From contig OZ242032.1 in assembly GCA_965205045.1 (NCBI GenBank), positions 1-64,000 of the forward strand: a stretch of 64,000 nucleotides of DNA, in the 5' to 3' direction. The position numbers and the translations under genes are program-made. Of this stretch, positions 1 through 8,063 are shown piece after piece (positions within the stretch are counted from its first letter, which is position 1; each line of letters starts with the position of its first letter). The stretch is from UBA6522 sp965205045. Its GTDB lineage: Bacteria > Pseudomonadota > Gammaproteobacteria > Steroidobacterales > Rariloculaceae. Under the pieces are notes generated by a model. It had not been told where the DNA came from and searched no databases. It worked only from the letters and a program-made list of their open reading frames with translations.

Positions 1-249
1 AAGCTGTTTGCCGTGCGCCGATCGGGCATCGACCTCTATCCGGCCTTTCAGTTTGCGGACGGAGCGCCGCGGCCCGTTGTCAAGAAGGTTCTCGCCGCAC
101 TTCCGAAGGACATGACCGGCTGGCAGGTCGCCATGTGGTTCGCATCCGGTAATGGCTGGCTCGACGGCGCCGAGCCACAGGGGTATCTGTCGGATCCGGA
201 CGCCGTCATTGACGCGGCCCGGAAACTCGCCGATCCCGCGGTCGGGTAA
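1..249 (+). CDS. Xre/MbcA/ParS-type antitoxin, C-terminal part (5' end outside window)
   Basis: The reading frame is open from base 1 and stops at 247-249, so only the last 82 residues are seen. The segment contains GWQVAMWFASGNGWL and ends with YLSDPDAVIDAARKL. This matches the C-terminal toxin-binding (DUF2384) region of Xre/MbcA/ParS antitoxins. The next gene, 14 bases downstream, is a RES-domain toxin, the standard partner. The antitoxin is expected to bind and block the RES enzyme and to repress the operon through an N-terminal helix-turn-helix that lies outside the window. Confidence 0.8.
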   Translation, partial: KLFAVRRSGIDLYPAFQFADGAPRPVVKKVLAALPKDMTGWQVAMWFASGNGWLDGAEPQGYLSDPDAVIDAARKLADPAVG

Positions 250-263
250 GGTGTTTCCACCAC

Positions 264-899
264 ATGGCCATTCGCAAGCCACCGGCGAGACTCGCCGACC
301 CCGCCATCATCACACTCCCCGCCGGCACCCTTCTGGAACGGGTGCACGACCGGAACCATGCCGCCAACAGCTTCAACCCCTGCCAGGGCGCTCCCACTCG
401 CTTCGCGCCCGTTCACGATACACAGGGTGACTGCGTTCCGTCTCTGTATGCGGCCGGCACCCTGGACGCAGCGATCTACGAGACGATCTTCCACGACGTC
501 CCCGTCACGGCCAAGCGCAAGACCGTTCCCAGAACACTCATCCAGAGCCGCGCCCACGGCCGCTTGCAGGTCCTGCGCAATCTGCGACTTGTTTCGCTGC
601 GAGGTCCCGACCTGCGGCGCTGGCGCATCAGCCGGAATTCGCTCATCACCACGTCGCCGAAGCTCTACCGGGACACCGCCCGGTGGGCAGAAGCCATCCA
701 TCATCGGTTCCCGGACGTCGAAGGGCTGCTGTGGACCTCGAACCAGTGCGACCCGGACACGGCCTATCTGTTCTTCGGGGATCGGGTGGCCCCAAGGGAT
801 TTCGACATCCTGGAGGCTCGTGACGGCATGGTGGACGAATCGTTTCTGTCTGATGTACGCCTGGCAGGACGGAGGAGCGGGATTACCATCGCGGTCTAG
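264..899 (+). CDS. RES-domain toxin (NAD+-degrading family)
   Basis: This 211-residue protein follows the antitoxin fragment by 14 bases. It carries the RES signature: an Arg near the start (LLERVHD), TRFAPVHD, then a Glu in AAIYETIFHDVP, and a C-terminal LWTSNQ segment. RES toxins degrade NAD+ and stop growth when not held by the Xre partner. Length and motif order fit the family. A fragment with the same TRFAPV and CVPSL motifs survives near 40.7 kb, so a second copy once existed in this replicon. Family assignment is firm; activity is inferred. Confidence 0.88.
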   Translation: MAIRKPPARLADPAIITLPAGTLLERVHDRNHAANSFNPCQGAPTRFAPVHDTQGDCVPSLYAAGTLDAAIYETIFHDVPVTAKRKTVPRTLIQSRAHGRLQVLRNLRLVSLRGPDLRRWRISRNSLITTSPKLYRDTARWAEAIHHRFPDVEGLLWTSNQCDPDTAYLFFGDRVAPRDFDILEARDGMVDESFLSDVRLAGRRSGITIAV

Positions 900-936
900 C
901 CGCGGGCGGACTCATGTCAACGTGGCAATCAGTGGC

Positions 937-971
937 TTGATAGGAAAATCAATATATTGTTGTGCTATCAA
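937..971. promoter_or_regulatory. Inverted repeat in AT-rich leader of the parA operon
   Basis: TTGATAG at 937-943 and CTATCAA at 965-971 are a perfect 7-base inverted repeat in a strikingly AT-rich tract (about 930-1025) between the RES gene and the ParA gene. The position suits an operator or centromere-like site for the ParA system. There is no direct proof of binding. Confidence 0.4.
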
Positions 972-1027
972 TTGAATATGTTATCATACGATGTTGTTAA
1001 TATTTTATCGCAACAAGAGATTATCTC

Positions 1028-1624
1028 GTGAAAATAGCCAGCGTATGGAATCCAAAAGGCGGACAGGGCAAAAGCATGGTAGCGATCAACCTGGCTGCCG
1101 CGGCCGTCGAGCTGGGGCTCAGGCCCGTAGTAATCGACCGAGACGAGCAGGGCACCTCCATGCTGTATCACCAAGCCGGTAACCTGCCCTTCGACGTGCT
1201 GTCCGATTACCCGCGGTCGGCGCCGGACGTTGACTTGGTGCTGGTCGACCACATGGCGAACGACAGGGTGCTCCCCCGTTCGCCGCTGCTCGTGATGCCC
1301 GTCATCCCCAAGCGGTCGCAGTACGCCGCTTACGTCGAGGCGCTGAAACAGGCCAAGGACGCTGGCAAGCGCATCATCACCGTGGTGACGAACGGGGACC
1401 TGCGGCGAGAGCAGGAACGCGCCGTCGTGCTGGCGCTCAAGCAGCGGGGCGCCTTCGAGATTCGTGCCAGCGGCATTTTCAGCCGCGCCGACAACGACTA
1501 CCGGACGATCTATGATCCCGCACTCAACGGGGCCTATGGCGTCCGCGAGCGCCGCCAGGAGTTTTCTGCCATTCTCGCGGCGGTCTTGCAGAACCAACAG
1601 GGAAAGGACTTAAATCATGCCTAA
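1028..1624 (+). CDS. ParA-like partition ATPase (locus 1)
   Basis: This 198-residue P-loop ATPase is of the ParA/MinD type. A deviant Walker A (WNPKGGQGKS) lies at residues 8-17. LVLVDHMAND follows around 71-80 and may hold the Walker B-type aspartate. Its length is typical of short plasmid ParA/ParF proteins without an N-terminal DNA-binding domain. The next gene overlaps its 3' end by 8 bases, as in parA-parB operons with a small partner. It probably positions a plasmid or integrated element at division; an orphan regulatory role cannot be excluded. Confidence 0.85.
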   Translation: MKIASVWNPKGGQGKSMVAINLAAAAVELGLRPVVIDRDEQGTSMLYHQAGNLPFDVLSDYPRSAPDVDLVLVDHMANDRVLPRSPLLVMPVIPKRSQYAAYVEALKQAKDAGKRIITVVTNGDLRREQERAVVLALKQRGAFEIRASGIFSRADNDYRTIYDPALNGAYGVRERRQEFSAILAAVLQNQQGKDLNHA

Positions 1625-1907
1625 GCGTAACAACGGCGAGCCCGACTGGCTCGATGGCGAAGCCGAGCGCGCCACCCAACTCCACGACAGCGGCCAGAAG
1701 GTGAACAACCCGTCGGCAAGCAAGATACCACCGCGCACCCTCAAGGGGTTCCGGATTCGCCAGGACTACCAGCAACGTTATGACATTCTGGCCGCCACGG
1801 TGAAGCACACACAGGGAAAGAAAGGCCCGGAGCTCATCGAGGAGGCTCTGGAAATGTTGTTCCAGAAATATGACAACATATTAATACATCAATCTGTTAA
1901 TAAATAA
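1617..1907 (+). CDS. Small ParA partner (probable centromere-binding protein)
   Basis: This 96-residue basic protein overlaps the ParA gene by 8 bases, implying coupled translation. An acidic, flexible N-terminus (NNGEPDWLDGEAERA) is followed by RTLKGFRIRQDYQQRYD and a helix ELIEEALEMLFQ, an arrangement like short ribbon-helix-helix or ParG-type partners. No catalytic motif is visible. The function is inferred from linkage. The last codons run into an AT-rich inverted repeat (GTTAATA 1896-1902, TATTAAC 1911-1917) that could be its binding site or a weak transcript end. Confidence 0.6.
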   Translation: MPKRNNGEPDWLDGEAERATQLHDSGQKVNNPSASKIPPRTLKGFRIRQDYQQRYDILAATVKHTQGKKGPELIEEALEMLFQKYDNILIHQSVNK

Positions 1908-1933
1908 ATATATTAACGCATGGAAGTCTTAAC

Positions 1934-2017
1934 ATGCCCAGTGACGAAATAACCGACATCGTGCCGTTGCGGCTGACCCCGAAACAGGCCCGTCTCGTTT
2001 CAGAGGCGAAAAGCTGA
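1934..2017 (+). CDS. Short ORF, possible truncated gene start
   Basis: An ATG follows the ParA operon by 26 bases and opens a 27-codon frame containing VPLRLTPKQARLV, then hits TGA. The composition is protein-like, and it could be the N-terminus of a small DNA-binding protein cut off by an insertion or deletion. No family is recognised. It may equally be noise. Confidence 0.25.
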   Translation: MPSDEITDIVPLRLTPKQARLVSEAKS

Positions 2018-2342
2018 AGTTATTCACGTGTAATCGGTCGCACAAACCTTTATTGACAGTCCCTATAGTAAAAAGAACCTATATTAGCCGGTAACTTTCA
2101 GTAGATAACTACATCACAGAGCCGCTCGCTTCGCTACGCGGTTCCGCACGCCTACGGTCACGCCTGAAAACCAGGCGTGACACTTCGGCGGCGGCTTTGA
2201 TGCACTTCACACAAGGGAGCACAAAATATCTTGCGGAGATCTGGAACGTTTGCGAAGTCTTGATTAAGATAAATAATATGAAACAAGAACCGCACCCCTT
2301 CGTGGGGTGTCCACGAACCTATCGCAAACGAACGTATGAGAC
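2018..2342. other. Gene-free tract with two perfect hairpins upstream of the resolvase
   Basis: No convincing ORF is seen. A 10-base stem with a 5-base loop (GTCACGCCTG, 2157-2166, with CAGGCGTGAC, 2172-2181) and a 6-base stem (CACCCC 2293-2298, GGGGTG 2304-2309) precede the serine resolvase. The tract may hold the resolvase target (res) and promoter. Neither hairpin has a following T-run, so simple terminators are unlikely. Confidence 0.4.
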
Positions 2343-2957
2343 ATGAACATCGGATACGCCCGCGTCTCCAAGACAGGCGACGCTCAGAACCTTGATCTCC
2401 AGTATGACGCCCTGACGGAAGCCGGCGTGGCCAGGGAGACAATCTACGAGGACCGTGCCTCGGGCAAGAAGGACAGCCGTCCCGGCCTGGCGGCCTGCCT
2501 CAAGGCGCTGCGCCAGGGCGACACACTGGTAGTCTGGAAGCTCGATCGGCTCGGACGAGACCTGCACCACCTCGTCAGTGTTGTCCAGGAGCTGACCGAG
2601 CGCGGTATCGGCCTGCGGGTTCTGGCCGGCCAGGGCGCCCAGATCGACACGACGACCCCGGCCGGCCGCCTCGTCTTCGGCATCTTCGCCGCCTTGGCCG
2701 AGTTCGAGCGCGAGCTCATCCGCGAGCGTACCTTGGCCGGGCTCGAGGCCGCACGCGCCAGGGGGAGAAGGGGCGGACGGAAGTTCGCTCTGACCAAGGC
2801 CCAGGTCCGCCTCGCCCAGGCCGCCATGAAGAGCCGCGACACCTCAGTTGCGGATCTCGCCGCAGAGTTGCGCGTCAAGCCCGTCACGCTCTACCGCTAC
2901 GTCGGGCCGCGGGGCGAGCTGCGCGAGAACGGAAAGCAGGTACTGGGCGCAAGGTAG
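2343..2957 (+). CDS. Serine resolvase/invertase (Tn3-resolvase/Pin type)
   Basis: This 204-residue small serine recombinase starts with MNIGYARVSKTGDAQN, which contains the catalytic serine in ARVS. The middle has the family blocks WKLDRLGRDL and GRLVFGIFAALAEFERELI, followed by ERTLAGLEAARARGR. The C-terminus has a Hin/resolvase-type helix-turn-helix (SVADLAAELRVKPVTLYRY). Length is normal and no key block is missing. It lies downstream of a partition operon, so it could resolve plasmid multimers or transposon cointegrates. No associated Tn3 transposase is seen here. Confidence 0.9.
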   Translation: MNIGYARVSKTGDAQNLDLQYDALTEAGVARETIYEDRASGKKDSRPGLAACLKALRQGDTLVVWKLDRLGRDLHHLVSVVQELTERGIGLRVLAGQGAQIDTTTPAGRLVFGIFAALAEFERELIRERTLAGLEAARARGRRGGRKFALTKAQVRLAQAAMKSRDTSVADLAAELRVKPVTLYRYVGPRGELRENGKQVLGAR

Positions 2958-3110
2958 AATCAACAAGCGAAAGCTGCCGGCAACAGCTACCCCCTATCGC
3001 CTACCGCCACCGCGCCAGTTGCCGACCCCACACAAACCTTGCGATGATGCCAAAGTCATCCTATCTCAACCTGCAATAAATCCCGCCGTTTCGTAATTCT
3101 GCAAGAGGCT

Positions 3111-4388
3111 CTAAGGATAGATGGGCTCCAAGTCCCCGGGTTGCGTGACGTTCGGGTCCGTGTGTCCGTAGATACTCACCCCTACATTTCCACAGTCTCC
3201 GAACGCGTCACAGGAAAGCATGCCAAGGAGGGCCCCAAAGTCCTCCGTCGCCGTGATCGCATCGCGCAGCGCAGCGCGGTCCACGTACAATCGGCCGTCA
3301 AGCTCTACCGCAACGGACTCGATGGCGCTGAGCAGCAGCGTCGCGGCGTCGTAGGCATGCACCCAGAACGGCGTCTCAGGTTCCCCGTACATGGCCCGGT
3401 AGGCGGCCAGGACCTCTCCTTTGCTCTTGCCGGTGACCTCATTGACGCTTGAATCGTCGACCGGCGCCGGTCCGTGGTAGTAGATGCCGAGCGCGTGCGG
3501 CAAGGACAGGAACCTGGGCGTCAAGAGACCGGAATCCGTGATGAGCGTCACGTCTTCCAGGCCCTCAAAGGCTTTCACCTGTTCGGCGAACGGACTGCCT
3601 TCGCCGAAAAACAGCGGGAAGAAGATGCCGTCCAGCGGCGTCCCGCCATCGTCTGCCGCGATGTCGGCAAGAACGTCCTGCATGTCCGTTTGTCCCTTGT
3701 CGACCCGCCGGGCGGTCCCGACCTCGCCGCCAAGGCCCTGGAATGCATTGGCAAACGCCACGGCGAAGCCCATGGTGTAGGCGTCGCCGTCGTCGACGGT
3801 CACCATGCGTCGCAGGCCCAATTCATGGTAGGCGAATTCGGCAACGGTCTGCGCCTCGTAGAGGCTGTTGTTGGAGGTGCGGAAATAGCCGGGGAAGTAG
3901 TCAACACTGGCGTTGCCTTGCAGGTCGGATGTCAGGTCGGGTGACGTGTTGCTCGGCGAGATCAACACCAGCCCGGCACCACTTAGCAGCGGCGACGCCT
4001 CTACGGCGGCGCCCGAGCAGGACGTACCAATCACGCCGACGATCTGCCGCGGGTCGCTGACGATCTCCAGCGCGCCCGCCCTGCCGCCTTCACCTGAACA
4101 CATTTCGTCCACAGGATCGCCAAGCTCGACCTTGCGGCCGTGGATGTCGCCCGTATCCTGCAGGGCCAGCTCGATGCCGTAGCGCAGCGGCAGGCCGAAC
4201 GTCGGCGCGCCGGTGTGCGACAGCATGGTACGAATCTGGATGGCCTCGCCGGCGGCAACCTCCACGGCGCCGAGCGGTCCGGCCTCGAAGTCCTGTGGCG
4301 TGCCATTGTCGTCGTCGCATCCGGCCACCAGTGTCGCCAGCAGCGCCGCCAGCAGCACGGCACAGAAGGGTCTGGTTATGTTACGCAT
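3111..4388 (-). CDS. Leu/Ile/Val-receptor-type substrate-binding lipoprotein (1)
   Basis: This 425-residue protein starts at the ATG at 4388, preceded by a good GGGAGGA site 7 bases away. The signal peptide ends in a lipobox (TLVAGC), so the mature protein is lipid-anchored. The body has Peripla_BP_6 hallmarks: GVIGTSCSGAAVEASPLL, LISPSNTSPDLT, YFRTSNN and WVHAYDAATLLLSAI. It should bind a small amino-acid-like ligand in the periplasm. No ABC permease or ATPase gene is nearby, so it is a solitary binding protein, perhaps sensory. Cysteines in LSCDAFGDCGN are shared with the paralogue at 5.7-7.0 kb. It is last in a five-gene minus-strand run. Confidence 0.85.
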   Translation of the reverse strand: MRNITRPFCAVLLAALLATLVAGCDDDNGTPQDFEAGPLGAVEVAAGEAIQIRTMLSHTGAPTFGLPLRYGIELALQDTGDIHGRKVELGDPVDEMCSGEGGRAGALEIVSDPRQIVGVIGTSCSGAAVEASPLLSGAGLVLISPSNTSPDLTSDLQGNASVDYFPGYFRTSNNSLYEAQTVAEFAYHELGLRRMVTVDDGDAYTMGFAVAFANAFQGLGGEVGTARRVDKGQTDMQDVLADIAADDGGTPLDGIFFPLFFGEGSPFAEQVKAFEGLEDVTLITDSGLLTPRFLSLPHALGIYYHGPAPVDDSSVNEVTGKSKGEVLAAYRAMYGEPETPFWVHAYDAATLLLSAIESVAVELDGRLYVDRAALRDAITATEDFGALLGMLSCDAFGDCGNVGVSIYGHTDPNVTQPGDLEPIYP

Positions 4389-4405
4389 GGTCTGATCCTC
4401 CCTCG

Positions 4406-4642
4406 TCAGTTCAGTTTTGCCAGCGTGCAGCGCCGTATGTACGCGGCAAGCAACGGCAGCTGCGGGTCGATACAGGCCGCGGACGTCTGCCGTGCGGAAC
4501 CCGCCGCGCATGCTTCGCAGGCTCGGCACACGCCGCCGCACTCATTGCACGCAGTGTCGTGAAAGTCCTGCGCTTGAACGTCAGCGCCGCAGCCGGCCAA
4601 CGCCGGCAGCACCGCGGCCATGTCGATGCATCGTTGCATCAT
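4406..4642 (-). CDS. Small cysteine-rich probable lipoprotein
   Basis: This 78-residue ORF has an AGGGGAGA ribosome site just before tandem ATGs, and it ends 17 bases before the binding-protein gene. The N-terminus (VLPALAGCGAD) looks like a short lipoprotein signal. The body has cysteines in CNECGGVCRACEAC, suggesting a metal site or disulfides. The family is not recognised. Close spacing suggests co-expression with the downstream binding protein. Confidence 0.6.
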   Translation of the reverse strand: MMQRCIDMAAVLPALAGCGADVQAQDFHDTACNECGGVCRACEACAAGSARQTSAACIDPQLPLLAAYIRRCTLAKLN

Positions 4643-4711
4643 GCGTCTCCCCTTTTTCGTGGATGTTAACCATCCTGGCCACGCCGTAGGCCGCCGGGAT
4701 GTGCCGAGCTT

Positions 4712-4996
4712 TCAAGGCCGGGCGCACCGGTACACGAAATAAAACGCCCCACCGCCAAAGACATTGCCCCGCTCGTGAAAGAACGACGCGAAGGCGGCCT
4801 GCCTGCCGTAGGCATCACAAAAACGCTGCGCCATGTCGTCAGCCGCCGTTTGCGCCTGGTCTGCCTGTGGGCCGCTGGCCGTATAGGGCACCCGGACCCG
4901 TACCACGTCGCGCGTGAACTGCTCGATCACCGGCTTTGTCGCGTTGCTGGCGACACAACCCGCCGCCAGCAACGCCAGCATGATCATCCATCGCAT
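4712..4996 (-). CDS. Small lipoprotein of unknown function
   Basis: The ATG at 4996 is preceded by AAGGTGG. The 94-residue product begins MRWMIMLALLAAGC, a clear lipoprotein signal. The mature part contains VVRVRVPYTASGP and QRFCDAYGR, and ends in FYFVYRCARP. Two cysteines remain after lipidation. No known domain is recognised. It sits in a minus-strand run with the 55-residue ORF upstream and the cysteine-rich ORF downstream. Confidence 0.7.
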   Translation of the reverse strand: MRWMIMLALLAAGCVASNATKPVIEQFTRDVVRVRVPYTASGPQADQAQTAADDMAQRFCDAYGRQAAFASFFHERGNVFGGGAFYFVYRCARP

Positions 4997-5013
4997 CGTT
5001 GCCACCTTCTTGC

Positions 5014-5181
5014 TCACGGGTTGTCGCCGCGCTCGCGCCTGACTTCCTCGCGCGTCTTGATGGATTCGTGCAGCAGGCGGGCCGATTCCAGCCGCCCCTG
5101 GGTGCTGTTGTCGTGGTTGTTCAGCAGCTTCCACAGACGGCCTTCCAGTTCTGCCCGCGTGACTTCCTTCGGTTCGCTCAC
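5014..5181 (-). CDS. Small charged protein, 55 residues
   Basis: The GTG start is preceded by a near-perfect AGAGGAGGAAAC site. The product contains ELEGRLWKLLNNHDN and RLLHESIKTREEVRRERG, is predicted helical and highly charged, and has no membrane segment. It begins 11 bases after the upstream small membrane gene and ends 17 bases before the lipoprotein gene, so it is almost certainly part of the same operon. The family is not recognised. Confidence 0.65.
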   Translation of the reverse strand: MSEPKEVTRAELEGRLWKLLNNHDNSTQGRLESARLLHESIKTREEVRRERGDNP

Positions 5182-5192
5182 GTTTCCTCCTC

Positions 5193-5396
5193 TCAGCAGT
5201 CATCAATATCAGCCAGCCAGGGCCGCCGCTTCAGCGTCGGCAGGTCCGCCTTGTGGCCCCGCTCGGGGTAGTAAACGCGATTGATCAGGTGCCGTTCGTA
5301 CGCCCGTTGCTCCGCCCTGGCGGCCCACCTCAACACCAGGTTGACAACGACCAGGGCGGCCAGGCCGAGCAGCAGGACCAACAGGAGGTCAGGCAT
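5193..5396 (-). CDS. Small single-pass membrane protein (paralogue at 19.7-20.0 kb)
   Basis: This 67-residue protein begins MPDLLLVLLLGLAALVVV, one transmembrane helix, followed by a basic tail with RWAARAEQRAYER, RVYYPERGHK and LKRRPWLADIDD. A second gene at 19731-19976 has the same plan and the same MPD, RAE, RVYYP and WLAD blocks, which supports both as real. The internal start is chosen because the upstream extension is unlike a membrane protein and the paralogue begins at the same point. It heads the operon at 5396-3111. Function unknown. Confidence 0.7.
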   Translation of the reverse strand: MPDLLLVLLLGLAALVVVNLVLRWAARAEQRAYERHLINRVYYPERGHKADLPTLKRRPWLADIDDC

Positions 5397-5683
5397 TTCG
5401 TCAATCTCCCGGCATGCAGTAGGGGCGCCGTGCCGGCCCCGGTCGCCCCTACCTGTTCCGACAAGAACCCAATAAGTAAACTCTGAAACCCGCCCTCGAA
5501 ACGCCGGTAACCCGCGCCGTTGCTGACCCACCGCCCACCCCACGTGAACCGGCGGGCAGCGCCGGCGCGGGCTCCCCACCAAGCGGGGCGATTTTGGTGC
5601 TCACGGCCGGAAACGGTGGGAGAATAAGCACCGCATCGGTCCCAAAACGGCCCGCCGGTGGGGGGAATGTTCAGGCCCCGCCA

Positions 5684-6991
5684 TCACGGCGTGAACTGGT
5701 AGAACACCCTCAGGTCCGCAACGTCCGTGACGGCCGAGTCGGTATGGTGGTAGACGTTCGTGAAACCGTTTCCGCAATCGCCGAAGGCGTCGCAGGAGAT
5801 GGCGCCGATAAGCCCCTGGAAGTCGTCGGTGGCGGCGAGCTCGGCGCGCAGCGCGGCGCGGTCCACGCGCAGCGTGCCGTCCGACACCTGCGCCACCGAC
5901 GCGATGGCGCTCAGCAGCAGCGTCGTGGCGTCGTAGGAATGCTGCCAGAAAGACCCCGGCGTATCCGCGAATCGGGTTTCAATGGTGCGCTTGATCACCG
6001 CCTCGCTCTGGCCGGTCACGCTGTTGACGTTGCCGAAGGTGGCGATCGGCCCGACAATGTACAGGCCCTCCGACACCGCCGACCCCAGGAAATCCGGCGT
6101 CAGGAGCGCGTCGGCCGAAATCAGGGTCAGACCCCGCAGGTCCGCCGGCAACTGCTCGAGGAAGGGCGTCGCCTGGTCGGGATACAGCGGAAAGAAGATG
6201 CCCTCGACGCCGGCCGCCGCCAGTTCCTCGGAGGCGGTCGCCAGCGACGCCGCGAAACCGTCCTCGTTGTGGAACACGATACGGGTGTCCACGACCTCGC
6301 CGCCAAGGCCCTCAAACGCATCGCTGAAGGCGCCCACAAGACCCGCAATGTAGGCGTCGTCGATGTCCACCGTTCCCACCTTCGTCAGTTCCAGCTCGTT
6401 GTAGGCGACGTCGGCAGCCGCTCGCCCGGTGTAGAGGTCGTTGTTGGAGAGGCGGAAATAGCCGGGGTAGTTGTTGGAGTTCTGGTTGCCTTCGAGGTCT
6501 GACGTCAGTGAGGGCGAGGTATTGGACGGCGAGATCATCACCAGCCCCTCTCCACTGAGCAGCATGGAGGCCGCGGCGCCCGCACCCGAGCACGACGTGC
6601 CGATGACGCCGACGACCTGTGGGTCGTCGATCACCTCCTGCGCCGCGGCGCTGCCGCCCGCCGGGCTGCACATGGAATTGAGCGGCAGGCCGTGATCGAC
6701 CCGGAAGCCGTGGACGTCGCCGAAATCGTCTACCGCGATCTCGATGGCGTCGCGGCCCGCCTCCGCCGCCTCCTCCCAGCCGGTATGCGCCAGCAGGGAA
6801 CGGATCTCCACGGCCTCGCCGGCGGCGATTTCCACGCCGCCGAGTTCGCCGAACGCCACCGGGGCCGGATCATCGGCCGGCGGCGACTCATCATCACCGC
6901 CGCCGCACCCGCCCAGGAGCGCCGCCAGCAGTCCCGCGACCAACACAGCAGACCCTCTTCCAATCCTGCAAGCCAACGATTTCCGCGTCAT
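5684..6991 (-). CDS. Leu/Ile/Val-receptor-type substrate-binding lipoprotein (2)
   Basis: This 435-residue paralogue of the 3.1-4.4 kb gene starts at 6991 behind AAAGGGGA; an in-frame ATG at 7012 is the alternative. The signal peptide ends in a lipobox (ALLGGC) followed by a Gly-rich tether. Family blocks include VVGVIGTSCSGAGA, MISPSNTSPSLT, YFRLSNNDLY and WQHSYDATTLLLSAI. It shares the paired-cysteine motif ISCDAFGDCGN with the first copy. As before, no transporter components are adjacent. The two genes look like an old tandem duplication with diverged ligand pockets. Confidence 0.85.
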   Translation of the reverse strand: MTRKSLACRIGRGSAVLVAGLLAALLGGCGGGDDESPPADDPAPVAFGELGGVEIAAGEAVEIRSLLAHTGWEEAAEAGRDAIEIAVDDFGDVHGFRVDHGLPLNSMCSPAGGSAAAQEVIDDPQVVGVIGTSCSGAGAAASMLLSGEGLVMISPSNTSPSLTSDLEGNQNSNNYPGYFRLSNNDLYTGRAAADVAYNELELTKVGTVDIDDAYIAGLVGAFSDAFEGLGGEVVDTRIVFHNEDGFAASLATASEELAAAGVEGIFFPLYPDQATPFLEQLPADLRGLTLISADALLTPDFLGSAVSEGLYIVGPIATFGNVNSVTGQSEAVIKRTIETRFADTPGSFWQHSYDATTLLLSAIASVAQVSDGTLRVDRAALRAELAATDDFQGLIGAISCDAFGDCGNGFTNVYHHTDSAVTDVADLRVFYQFTP

Positions 6992-7100
6992 GGCATTCCC
7001 CTTTCGCGTCATGATGGTGCTTCCTTCGCCCGGCGCCACCCATGTGGCGCACGTCACCAAAAGGCCGTACCCTCTTATCGCTCCCTCCTTTCCTTGAAGC

Positions 7101-7133
7101 GGGCCGCAGGGCGAGTGCCTTTCCCTGCGGCCC
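7101..7133. repeat. 33-bp palindromic repeat, copy 1
   Basis: GGGCCGCAGGG (7101-7111) and CCCTGCGGCCC (7123-7133) form a perfect 11-base inverted repeat with an 11-base loop. The same 33 bases recur exactly, inverted, at 45565-45597, and a variant occurs at 19498-19528. All three lie in gene-free DNA, so this is a REP-like dispersed element. Confidence 0.75.
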
Positions 7134-7298
7134 TGGCGCGCCCCTGGCAGCACCCGAAGGCCGAAGTGTGTGCTTGCCTGGGGCACACGTTCAGGCAGGG
7201 CCGGCGAACGCTACGGAGCGAACGCCCGCCGACTCCTACGCGCTCCGGCAAGGCTGACAACCCCCGGAGCGCGGGTTCGTTGCAACTGCTCTGACGGT

Positions 7299-7505
7299 CT
7301 ACGCCTGCGGGTACGGGGGCGACACACTGGGCTTCTCTTGACACGCTAGGCAAATAGACTCACCACCTTCTTGCGGCAACATGTCGTATTGCCACAGCCC
7401 ACATCCGTTACAGAACACAAACCTCCCTCGGCACGAATCACAGAAGCCGTGCACGACACATTTCCATTTGTCGCACCCAGAACATCGTTGATAAAGGTCT
7501 GTCAC
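7299..7505 (-). CDS. Possible small zinc-ribbon protein
   Basis: From a GTG at 7505 the frame encodes 68 residues with four paired-cysteine motifs (CSGC, CDSC, CNGC, CLAC). The regular spacing argues for a real metal-binding peptide rather than noise. No clear ribosome site is visible and the frame is open further upstream to 7616. The family is not recognised, and its neighbours give no functional hint. Confidence 0.4.
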   Translation of the reverse strand: MTDLYQRCSGCDKWKCVVHGFCDSCRGRFVFCNGCGLWQYDMLPQEGGESICLACQEKPSVSPPYPQA

Positions 7506-7710
7506 GCGAGCCGCCGTTCTACCCGCGCGTGCGGGAAAACCTCTCGGCCTGCTATAAGTTGCGGCAGAATCCCGCCGCACCGCCAAAATCCCATGCCCCC
7601 GTCTGTCTCCTCCCAACTTCTGATAAGATTATGTAAACCTTTTCGCGTACCCCGCGGGATGGGCGCACCCTCGCCCTGCGGCTGGCTTTGCGGCCAGCGC
7701 GGCAACGCGG

Positions 7711-7981
7711 CTATTCCACCAGCTCGTAGGCCGACAGCTCGGTCACCCCCAGATCGGTCCACGGGTCGGCATAGTGAGCCTTGACCTCCAGATCGTTTTC
7801 AGGGTCGTACCAGTAAGTAAATTCGACGTCCTCGATGCCGATGCCGGCACCCTCAAGCCAACTGGCGTCGGTGGCGGTAATGCGGCAGACGGTGAACGTG
7901 CCGGCCGGCACCTGCAGCTCGACGCCGCACGCCTCCACCGTGAATGTGGTCAGGTGCCAGTGGCCAGGAAAGGCAAGGGCT
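7711..7981 (-). pseudogene. C-terminal fragment of an unknown secreted protein
   Basis: The minus-strand frame is open from a TGA near 7984 to the stop at 7711. It encodes VPAGTFTVCRITATDA and EFTYWYDPENDLEVK, a PAGTF followed by T-Y-W-Y-x-P arrangement seen in DUF3108-like or related secreted proteins. There is no ATG or ribosome site; only a GTG at 7938 could serve as a start. It looks like the 3' remnant of a longer gene, next to another relic at 8005-8043. Confidence 0.45.
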
Positions 7982-8004
7982 TGGTTTTGCTGGCCCCTGC
8001 CTTT

Positions 8005-8043
8005 TCAGAACTGCCGCACAAAGCGCAACTCGGCGCGGTCGCG
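8005..8043 (-). pseudogene. Relic of a Slam gene 3' end
   Basis: The minus strand reads RDRAELRFVRQF and a stop. Apart from the first residues this is the C-terminus of the intact Slam-like protein at 20231-21640 (NRAELRFVRQF), with strong nucleotide similarity. No upstream part remains here. It is one of four Slam fragments in the window. Confidence 0.7.
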
Positions 8044-8063
8044 CCGCGGGGCGGTTTCTGTTT

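Noticed and set aside
2157..2181. Terminator before the resolvase
   Set aside because: The stem is perfect, but no T-run follows on either strand, so it is listed only as a hairpin.
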